DNA of 12,176 nucleotides, taken from NCBI GenBank assembly GCA_029265085.1, contig JAJUJY010000130.1, forward strand, positions 1 to 12,176, given 5' to 3'. The stretch comes from Chloroflexota bacterium (GTDB lineage: Bacteria > Chloroflexota > Anaerolineae > Anaerolineales > Anaerolineaceae). The translations under genes were made by a program, and so were the position numbers. Under the pieces are notes generated by a model. The model had not been told where the DNA came from. It did not search any database and was given only the letters and a program-made list of their open reading frames with translations. Below, piece by piece: positions 6,997 to 12,176 of this stretch (within the stretch, counting starts at the first letter, position 1; each line of letters starts with the position of its first letter).

Positions 6997-8105
6997 GAAA
7001 CAATGATCCGCGGGACGCGAGCTGCGATACCGCTGACCACTTCATAGTTGATTGTTCCCCAGCGCGCTGCAATTTGCTCTGCAGTGATTTTTTGATCGTC
7101 CTGAACACCAATAATTACCACTTCATCGCCAATTTTTACGTCTGGAACAGAATCCAACTGAACCATACATTGGTCCATACAAATGGTTCCCACAATTGGT
7201 ACCAGCTTTCCACGAACTAAAACCGAATTGTTGAAACACCTGCGAAAACCATCTGCATAACCAACCGATATAACACCTATTTTTTCATTGTTCTTGGTTA
7301 TATATCGGTGGTTATAACTGATCCCTGTTCCTGGCAGGAAGTTCTTAACTGAAGTAATCCGGGTTTTCCAGGATAAAACTGGTTGAAAAGCAGCAGGTAA
7401 GAGGGTTTTATCTGATGGATGTAGCCCATACTGAGCTATCCCACATCGCACCAAATCGTACCGGGCATGAGGGAAATTAAGCACCCCAGCCGAATTACTG
7501 GCATGCACCCATGCTGGCCGCAGCTGAAGTGCACTTAAGCTGTCGAGAACATCATCAAATTTCCGAATTTGGCTCAAAGTTTCAGGCCGTTCGGGCTCAT
7601 CCGCACAAGCAAAATGTGTATACAATCCCTCCACAGAAATTCCGGGCATGGTATGTAAAAATTGTAGAAATTCAACAGCTTGTTCAACAGATATACCTAA
7701 CCGGCTCATCCCGGTATCAATTTTCACATGCACAGATACCCGCTGCTGATTCTTCTGGGCTTGTAAGGAATAAGCTTTGGCTGTATCGCTGTCGTAAATG
7801 GTCAAACAAATATTTTGTAGAATTGCTTGAGGGACAAACGAAGGAGCGGTGTAACCTAAGACAAGAATCTTTCCGGCCGGAATTGCATTGCGAAGATCTA
7901 ATGCTTCTTCAATTCTTGCGACTGCAAACCATTCAGCGCCAACTTGTTGAAGAGCCTTTGCAGCCTCAACCATACCATGCCCATATGCATTGGCCTTAAT
8001 CACTGAAATTACAGGCCGGTTGCTGATGGATTGAAGCTGTTTGTAATTGTTTTGCAGTGCGGAAAGGTTGATTTCAGTCCAGGTCGTGAATGGCTCGAAG
8101 TTCAT
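6990..8105 (-). CDS. alr: Alanine racemase
   Basis: PLP-dependent enzyme that converts L-alanine to D-alanine for peptidoglycan; cytoplasmic. Numbered from the ATG at 8105 (371 residues, normal length): the PLP lysine is Lys37 in VIKANAYGHG (35-44). Lys128 and Arg136 lie in VKIDTGMSRLG, and the barrel strand EGLYTHFACAD (159-169) is typical. The second catalytic base is Tyr264 in GISYNHRY, in the C-terminal beta domain, followed by GYADGFRR (282-289) and CMDQC (309-313). The C-terminal VVSGIAARVPR is also typical. Longer starts exist (ATG 8126, TTG 8141), but TTWTEINLSALQNN just after the 8105 start matches the family beginning. The 8141 TTG also coincides with a predicted -35 box. No Shine-Dalgarno is seen. 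It is the first gene of an alr-recJ operon. Confidence 0.95.
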   Translation of the reverse strand: MNFEPFTTWTEINLSALQNNYKQLQSISNRPVISVIKANAYGHGMVEAAKALQQVGAEWFAVARIEEALDLRNAIPAGKILVLGYTAPSFVPQAILQNICLTIYDSDTAKAYSLQAQKNQQRVSVHVKIDTGMSRLGISVEQAVEFLQFLHTMPGISVEGLYTHFACADEPERPETLSQIRKFDDVLDSLSALQLRPAWVHASNSAGVLNFPHARYDLVRCGIAQYGLHPSDKTLLPAAFQPVLSWKTRITSVKNFLPGTGISYNHRYITKNNEKIGVISVGYADGFRRCFNNSVLVRGKLVPIVGTICMDQCMVQLDSVPDVKIGDEVVIIGVQDDQKITAEQIAARWGTINYEVVSGIAARVPRIIVSR

Positions 8106-8112
8106 GCAGCCA

Positions 8113-8141
8113 AGTATAAAGCTCATGATAGGATTGGACAA
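8113..8141 (-). promoter_or_regulatory. Sigma70-type promoter of alr-recJ, predicted leaderless transcript
   Basis: On the minus strand: TTGTCC (8141-8136), a 17-base spacer and TATACT (8118-8113). Seven bases separate the -10 from the ATG at 8105, so transcription should begin at 8106 or at the A of the ATG. The lack of any Shine-Dalgarno before this ATG fits a leaderless mRNA. An alternative, weaker promoter (TTGGAA with an AT-rich -10) lies further upstream and would permit a longer leader. Confidence 0.55.
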
Positions 8142-8175
8142 GGCTAAAATTTTCAGCTTAATAATTTCCTGCTAT

Positions 8176-8204
8176 TTCCCAATTTCCAATGAATACGCTA
8201 TAAT
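8176..8204 (+). promoter_or_regulatory. Sigma70-type promoter of the tgt operon
   Basis: TTCCCA (8176-8181), 17-base spacer, perfect TATAAT (8199-8204). Transcription would begin near 8211, leaving a leader of about 50 bases before the ATG at 8261. I see no riboswitch-like fold in that leader; a short direct repeat GAACA occurs at 8224 and 8237. Confidence 0.65.
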
Positions 8205-8260
8205 CCATTGAATTTAGGAATAAGAACATCTTTCGAGAACAATCAGGATTGGTTTTCTTA

Positions 8261-9391
8261 ATGAGTCCAGAATATTTTTCTTTTGAACGGATCGCCCAGG
8301 ATGGTAGGGCGCGAGCAGGAATCTTTCATACACCTCATGGTGATATACCAACCCCCATTTTTGCACCCGTTGGTACACAAGCGACCGTAAAAGCAGTCAC
8401 TCCAGCGCAATTGGAGTCTGTTGGTGCCAGCTTGGTATTATCAAATACGTATCATCTATACTTGCGCCCCGGGGCAGATTTAGTAGCCGAAATGGGCGGG
8501 CTGCATGAATTTATGCGCTGGCCGCAACCAATGCTTACTGATTCTGGCGGTTTTCAGGTATTTTCTCTGTCCAGTATGCGCAAAATTGATGATGACGGTG
8601 TCACCTTCAAGAGCCATATTGATGGATCAATGCACCGCTTTACGCCTGAAAAAGCGATTGAAATTGAACAAAAACTCGGAGCAGATATCATCATGGCGTT
8701 TGATGAATGTGCTCCCCCGTATGATCGTTCCTACAATGAGCGTGCTTTGGCAAGAACACATGCCTGGGCTGAGCGGTGCGTAAAAGCGAAAACTCGCGAT
8801 GACCAGGCTTTATTTGGGATTGTTCAGGGTGGGATTTTTCCAGATCTCCGGGAAAAATCAGCCGAATTTATTTCTTCGCTAGGGTTTCCCGGACATGCCA
8901 TTGGAGGGTTATCTGTCGGAGAAACCAAGGATGAAATGAATCAAATAATCGAGGTTGTTGACCGGGTACTGCCCGAAAATAAACCTCGCTATCTCATGGG
9001 TGTTGGTTCGCCTGAAGACCTGGTCAATGGGATCCGCAGAGGAATCGACATTTTTGACTGTGTATTACCAACCCGTCTTGCCCGCCATTCATCGGCGATG
9101 ACCCGCACAGGACGATTAAACTTGATGAATGCAACGTTTGCGCGTGATACGCGCCCAATTGCCGAGAATTGCGGTTGTTATACCTGTCAAAACTTCACCC
9201 GTGCTTACCTGCGGCACTTGATCGTAGCAAAAGAAATTTTGGCTTCGACACTGATCTCGATCCATAACATTAATACGCTGCTTGATCTTGTTCGCGATGC
9301 GCGCAAAGCAATCATCACTGGTACGTACGACCAATTTGCCGATGATTTTTTGCTAAATTACGGCAGACCCTCTCAATCTAAAGTAAAGTAA
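8261..9391 (+). CDS. tgt: tRNA-guanine(34) transglycosylase
   Basis: Exchanges guanine at the wobble position of GUN-anticodon tRNAs for the queuosine precursor preQ1. The 376-residue protein, numbered from the ATG at 8261, is full length. Key residues are present: Asp94 in LTDSGGFQ as the base-binding acid, GGLSVGE (215-221), and the nucleophile Asp266 in IDIFDCVLPTR. The zinc site has Cys304, Cys306 and Cys309 in CGCYTC, plus His335 in LISIHN. A YLRH motif (316-319) follows the cysteines. This ATG is preferred over an in-frame TTG at 8249, because the only nearby Shine-Dalgarno-like AGGA (8245-8248) directly abuts the TTG. Its 12-base distance to the ATG is still long, so initiation may be weak. 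No other queuosine genes are in the window. It leads the operon with uppP 20 bases downstream. Confidence 0.96.
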   Translation: MSPEYFSFERIAQDGRARAGIFHTPHGDIPTPIFAPVGTQATVKAVTPAQLESVGASLVLSNTYHLYLRPGADLVAEMGGLHEFMRWPQPMLTDSGGFQVFSLSSMRKIDDDGVTFKSHIDGSMHRFTPEKAIEIEQKLGADIIMAFDECAPPYDRSYNERALARTHAWAERCVKAKTRDDQALFGIVQGGIFPDLREKSAEFISSLGFPGHAIGGLSVGETKDEMNQIIEVVDRVLPENKPRYLMGVGSPEDLVNGIRRGIDIFDCVLPTRLARHSSAMTRTGRLNLMNATFARDTRPIAENCGCYTCQNFTRAYLRHLIVAKEILASTLISIHNINTLLDLVRDARKAIITGTYDQFADDFLLNYGRPSQSKVK

Positions 9392-9411
9392 CTATCAACG
9401 AGGTTTACATT

Positions 9412-10230
9412 ATGACCATCTTCCAAGCCATTATCCTGGGGATCATTCAGGGATTAACTGAATTTCTCCCGATATCCAGTTCAGCCCATCTGGTGCTCAC
9501 GCCGTTTCTTTTCAATTGGCAAATACCTGAAGACCAAATTTTTCCTTTTAACGTGCTCGTACAGCTTGGCACACTCGTAGCAGTGATCATTTATTTTCGT
9601 AAGGATCTCTGGCAAATTATCAAAGAAGTACTGGCAGGTTTAATAAACCGGCAGCCTTTTGCTTCACCAGATTCCCGTTTAGGATGGTACCTTGTCCTGG
9701 CCACTATCCCTGCCGGCCTGTTAGGTCTTGCAATTAAAGACGTGGTTGAACAGGCATTCAACAGCCCGGTTGCAACAGCCATGTTCTTATTTGGCACAGC
9801 AGCTTTACTTGTAATAGCGGAAAAATTAGGGAAACGCCAAAACACCGTCAATCAAATGTCTTGGATCGACGCATTAATCATTGGTGTATTTCAGGCATTC
9901 GCAATTTTTCCTGGAATTTCGCGCTCTGGGGCAACCATCACAGGGGGCATGCTCCGAAAATTAGACCGCAAATCAGCTGGACGGTTTTCATTCTTAATGT
10001 CCATTCCTGCCATGCTTGCAGCCGGTTTATTAAGCGTATTAGATCTGCTTGAAGTGGCAAATTTATCCGCCTTCTTGCCCGTGATGGCTATTGGATTTAT
10101 CAGCGCTGCTGTGGTAGGATATTTATCCATCAGTTGGCTCTTAAATTACCTGGCCAAACGTTCACTTTATGCTTTTTCGATCTACTGTGCAGTTTTTGGA
10201 ACAATCTGTTTAATTGTCGCCTATGTCTAA
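9412..10230 (+). CDS. uppP: Undecaprenyl-diphosphatase (UppP/BacA)
   Basis: Integral membrane enzyme that dephosphorylates undecaprenyl pyrophosphate to recycle the lipid carrier of wall synthesis; overexpression of family members gives bacitracin resistance. The 272-residue protein has the two family signatures: GLTEFLPISSSAH (14-26) with Glu17, and PGISRSGATI (167-176) with Arg171. Several hydrophobic segments are evident, for example near 50-62, 92-107, 118-136, 195-213, 220-245 and 252-271. Length is normal. A GAGG site (9400-9403) precedes the ATG by 8 bases. The gene's last 8 bases overlap the start of the lipoprotein gene, so the two are probably translated together. Confidence 0.96.
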   Translation: MTIFQAIILGIIQGLTEFLPISSSAHLVLTPFLFNWQIPEDQIFPFNVLVQLGTLVAVIIYFRKDLWQIIKEVLAGLINRQPFASPDSRLGWYLVLATIPAGLLGLAIKDVVEQAFNSPVATAMFLFGTAALLVIAEKLGKRQNTVNQMSWIDALIIGVFQAFAIFPGISRSGATITGGMLRKLDRKSAGRFSFLMSIPAMLAAGLLSVLDLLEVANLSAFLPVMAIGFISAAVVGYLSISWLLNYLAKRSLYAFSIYCAVFGTICLIVAYV

Positions 10231-10954
10231 ACCCTTTTGGAAATTAGCCTGGCTTTTCATTGTTTTGATTGTTGCAGGCTGTCAGGCAAATCCTTCTATA
10301 ACCCCCACAAGCCCACCCGAATTCGTTCAGGTGGGCATTTCGCCAACCTTAAACTGGCTTACAACCGCCATTAATACCTGTTCCATATCGACTGGAACCG
10401 TTGTGAAAATCATTTTGTCCGATCCATTAGACGCAGCATCACAAGCCGGTCATGATGTATCCATCTCATTAATTCCAACGCAAATGGACGGTTACCAGTT
10501 TTTTGAACTGGGTAATGGGTCTTTTGTTGTTGTAGTTAACAATCAGAATCCCATCCAACAATTATCACAAACAGATTGGGATCGTATTTTAAATGGCGAA
10601 GTCACAACCTGGAAAGAAGTTCTGCCTGCTGATACAGCGAGCGATCCTGGCTTAATCGATTTTTGGGTTTATCCGCCCGAATCTCCGCTCACAAAATTGA
10701 TTAGCGAGTTCAATGGGATACCCGGCCGGCAGGCAAACATCGCACCTGGATATAAAGAAATGCAAGAAGCAGTAAAATCCAATTCCGGTGCAATCGGAAT
10801 CCTTCCACAAGGCGCACTTTTGGATGACGAGATTAAAATGGTGCCCATCGAGGGTCAAAATTGGGCTTTTCTCATCGTGGCCAGCGTTAATAATTCTCGT
10901 TTAGACGAATATAAGCCTTTATTATTTTGTATTCAAACAAAGATACAAGAATAA
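10223..10954 (+). CDS. PstS-like substrate-binding lipoprotein
   Basis: A 243-residue exported lipoprotein. Start chosen at the ATG 10223, which overlaps the uppP stop (ATGTCTAA); this gives a compact signal peptide with a Lys near the start, a hydrophobic core (8-17) and a lipobox VAGC with Cys20. A short Thr/Pro/Ser linker (25-32) follows. The mature part resembles the periplasmic-binding-protein fold used by PstS: NPIQQLSQTDWDRILNGEVTTWKEV spans 109-133, like the segment before 'GkItnW' in phosphate-binding proteins, and GAIGILPQGAL spans 189-199. It is clearly shorter than typical PstS, and I do not see the usual SGT-type phosphate-binding loop, so phosphate may not be its ligand. No transporter permease or ATPase genes are nearby. 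Co-translation with uppP hints at an envelope role. Confidence 0.8.
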   Translation: MSKPFWKLAWLFIVLIVAGCQANPSITPTSPPEFVQVGISPTLNWLTTAINTCSISTGTVVKIILSDPLDAASQAGHDVSISLIPTQMDGYQFFELGNGSFVVVVNNQNPIQQLSQTDWDRILNGEVTTWKEVLPADTASDPGLIDFWVYPPESPLTKLISEFNGIPGRQANIAPGYKEMQEAVKSNSGAIGILPQGALLDDEIKMVPIEGQNWAFLIVASVNNSRLDEYKPLLFCIQTKIQE

Positions 10955-10957
10955 TTT

Positions 10958-10996
10958 GCGGATTATCAGCTCAATTACCCGACTGATTTGATCCGC
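10958..10996 (+). terminator. Imperfect hairpin after the lipoprotein gene, possible weak terminator
   Basis: GCGGAT (10958-10963) pairs with ATCCGC (10991-10996), and ATCAG (10965-10969) pairs with CTGAT (10983-10987), with a small internal loop between. It begins 4 bases after the stop codon. Only TTTG follows, so it is a poor U-tract; it may only partly separate the tgt operon from the sulfur-carrier genes. Confidence 0.4.
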
Positions 10997-11004
10997 TTTG
11001 CTGT

Positions 11005-11010
11005 TAGAAT
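11005..11010 (+). promoter_or_regulatory. Possible -10 box before the sulfur-carrier gene
   Basis: TAGAAT matches the -10 consensus at five of six positions, 28 bases before the ATG at 11039. No convincing -35 is seen at normal spacing. The real ribosome binding site is AAGGA (11028-11032), 6 bases before the ATG, which favours this ATG over the GTG at 11036. Confidence 0.35.
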
Positions 11011-11038
11011 AGAACATCCAGGTATTTAAGGATATGTG

Positions 11039-11239
11039 ATGCCCGTAACATTAATTTTCAGGAAAAAAGAATATTTCGTTGAGGGAACCATTACCGTCAA
11101 AGAAGCCTTAAAACAACTGGGATTATCTCCTGAATCTCACCTTGTGGTAAAAGACGGACAGCTTCTTAACGAAAATGATGTTTTAAGAAATGGCGAAACC
11201 GCAAAAATTATCTCTGCGATATCTGGTGGCACTGCATGA
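11039..11239 (+). CDS. ttuB: Ubiquitin-like sulfur carrier protein (TtuB/ThiS/MoaD family)
   Basis: A 66-residue beta-grasp protein of the ThiS/MoaD/TtuB superfamily. These carriers are adenylated and thiocarboxylated on a C-terminal Gly-Gly, then donate sulfur. The last part, ISAISGGTA, closely resembles the end of TtuB as I remember it from Thermus, except that two residues (Thr-Ala) follow the diglycine at 63-64. Sequence in the middle (VVKDGQLLNENDVLRNGE) is typical of the fold. The start at 11039 has a good AAGGA site. The stop overlaps the next gene's ATG (ATGA), and that gene is a TtuA-type thiolase, which makes tRNA 2-thiolation more likely than thiamine or molybdopterin synthesis. 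The extension would need trimming before activation, or the carrier may work differently; see findings. The E1-like activating enzyme is not in the window. Confidence 0.85.
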   Translation: MPVTLIFRKKEYFVEGTITVKEALKQLGLSPESHLVVKDGQLLNENDVLRNGETAKIISAISGGTA

Positions 11240-12165
11240 CAACGATGTTGTGTAAGAAATGTGATCAACGCGCTGTGATCCGGATGAAACAACACCGCCT
11301 TGCCTTATGCAAAGATCACTACATAGAATGGTTCCAGGATCAAACTCAGCGGTTCATTGAAAAATATCGCATGTTCTCGCAGGATGATCGCATATTAATT
11401 GCCGTTTCCGGAGGAAAAGATTCGTTAGCTTTGTGGGATGTTCTCTGGCAATTGGGGTATCAAACAGAAGGTCTATATATCAATTTAGGCATCACCAGCG
11501 AGATAGATTATTCCAATTTTTCTGAAGAACTCACTCAAAAATTTGCCGATGAACGGAATTTAAAACTCAATATTGTCAACATTCCAAAAGAACACCATGC
11601 TTCAATCCCGCAAATTGCCTTACGGAATCAGCGCGGTAAAGATAAACCCTGTTCAGTCTGCGGAATAATTAAACGCCACACGATGAACCGGATGACCCGC
11701 GAGTTAGGATTTTCAATCATCGCGACAGCCCACAATTTAGATGATGAAGTATCCTTCTTGTTTGGAAACACCCTTAACTGGAATATCCAGCAGTTAAGCC
11801 GACAGTCCCCACTATTACCGGAAGAACCCGGTTTTGCCAAAAAAGTGAAACCATTTTGTCGTTTCACCGAGCGAGAAACAGCAGCTTACTCCATCGTACG
11901 GGGAATTGAATACATCGAAGATGAATGTCCATTTGCAGAAGGCAGCAAACAGCTTCAATACAAAGAATTGATTAATCACCTCGAAGAACAGCAACCGGGG
12001 GTAAAGCTGCGTTTTTATCTGGGATTTTTAAATTCGAGAGAATCTGGGTTCTTTCCTTTGCTAAATCAAGCAGAAGACCAAGATATTGATTTACATCCCT
12101 GCCCCAAATGCGGCCAACCGACAACTTCAAATCAATCTTGCGCATATTGCCATCTATTTGAATAA
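11236..12165 (+). CDS. ttuA: TtuA-type tRNA 2-thiouridine synthase (PP-loop, Fe-S)
   Basis: A 309-residue ATP-pyrophosphatase of the TtuA/Ncs6/TtcA group. TtuA thiolates U54 of tRNA to help make 5-methyl-2-thiouridine, a heat-stabilising modification in thermophiles, with TtuB as sulfur donor. Visible parts: an N-terminal zinc finger with Cys6, Cys9, Cys25 and His28; the ATP-binding PP-loop SGGKDS (58-63); Cys139 and Cys142 (CSVC) plus Cys231, matching the three ligands of the catalytic [4Fe-4S] cluster; an AHNLDDE motif (165-171); and a C-terminal zinc finger with Cys289, Cys292, Cys302 and Cys305. Two zinc fingers around the core mark TtuA rather than TtcA. The ATG overlaps the carrier's stop by 4 bases; a second in-frame ATG at 11245 would begin MLCKKC, closer to how I recall Thermus TtuA starting, so the true start could be either. 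Target position in tRNA is inferred from the family. Confidence 0.88.
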   Translation: MTTMLCKKCDQRAVIRMKQHRLALCKDHYIEWFQDQTQRFIEKYRMFSQDDRILIAVSGGKDSLALWDVLWQLGYQTEGLYINLGITSEIDYSNFSEELTQKFADERNLKLNIVNIPKEHHASIPQIALRNQRGKDKPCSVCGIIKRHTMNRMTRELGFSIIATAHNLDDEVSFLFGNTLNWNIQQLSRQSPLLPEEPGFAKKVKPFCRFTERETAAYSIVRGIEYIEDECPFAEGSKQLQYKELINHLEEQQPGVKLRFYLGFLNSRESGFFPLLNQAEDQDIDLHPCPKCGQPTTSNQSCAYCHLFE

Positions 12166-12176
12166 AAGAACTAGCC

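Noticed and set aside
7511..7999. 162-codon plus-strand open frame inside alr
   Set aside because: It is wholly antisense to well-conserved alr sequence, has no recognisable domain and no promoter or ribosome binding site of its own.
8105..8141. Longer alr starts at TTG 8141 or ATG 8126
   Set aside because: The extra residues do not match the family N-terminus, no ribosome binding site supports them, and the TTG overlaps a predicted -35 box.
8205..8260. preQ1 riboswitch or LexA-type operator in the tgt leader
   Set aside because: The leader is short, has no convincing stem or pseudoknot pattern, and the GAACA repeats are direct, not the inverted GAAC/GTTC arrangement of a LexA box.
8249..8261. 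TTG start for tgt
   Set aside because: It directly abuts the only AGGA nearby, leaving no spacing; the ATG at 8261 gives a normal Tgt N-terminus.
10214..10223. TTG start for the lipoprotein
   Set aside because: The ATG at 10223 gives a cleaner signal peptide and the common overlap with the uppP stop.
1..12176. CRISPR arrays, insertion sequences, phage genes, tRNA or rRNA genes
   Set aside because: No regular repeat-spacer pattern, transposase motifs, terminal inverted repeats or RNA gene sequences were seen; the region is ordinary housekeeping chromosome.

Overview
This is a gene-dense bacterial chromosomal segment. Nothing in it looks like a mobile element, CRISPR array, rRNA or tRNA. The best guess for the host is a member of the Chloroflexota, probably Anaerolineae. 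That rests on recognising the style of several proteins: a GH3 exported enzyme with a KHFPGRGGSD motif, an unusual N-terminally extended AAA+ ATPase, and a TtuB-like/TtuA-like tRNA thiolation pair. It is an inference and not proof. Every stretch longer than about 160 bases is covered by a gene.

Layout, left to right. (1) Positions 1-4389, minus strand: a tight three-gene operon read right to left, AAA+ ATPase (3055-4389), glycerophosphodiester phosphodiesterase (2287-3051) and an exported GH3-family protein that runs off the left edge (1-2282). The genes are 3 and 4 bases apart. (2) 4390-4491: a divergent promoter region holding a palindrome. (3) 4492-5175, plus strand: a family 2 glycosyltransferase of the dolichyl/polyprenyl-phosphate sugar synthase type, with a promoter so close that its mRNA is probably leaderless. 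(4) 5203-5270: a long, apparently bidirectional terminator between convergent genes. (5) 5284-8105, minus strand: an alr-recJ operon (alanine racemase, then single-strand exonuclease), also with a promoter that predicts a leaderless message. (6) 8106-8260: divergent promoters. (7) 8261-10954, plus strand: tgt, uppP and a small phosphate-binding-protein-like lipoprotein. (8) 11039-12165, plus strand: a ubiquitin-like sulfur carrier and a TtuA-type tRNA 2-thiolation enzyme, overlapping by ATGA.

Together the genes cover cell envelope work (alr makes D-alanine, uppP recycles the undecaprenyl carrier, the GT2 probably loads a sugar on a lipid carrier, GH3 and GDPD may turn over wall and lipid material), tRNA modification (tgt at position 34, the TtuA-like enzyme probably at position 54) and DNA repair (recJ). 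The most unusual points are: a GH3 protein that keeps its nucleophile but lacks the NagZ Asp-His dyad; a sulfur carrier whose diglycine is masked by two extra residues; two promoters placed to give leaderless mRNAs; and an AAA+ ATPase of unknown job leading the envelope-linked operon.
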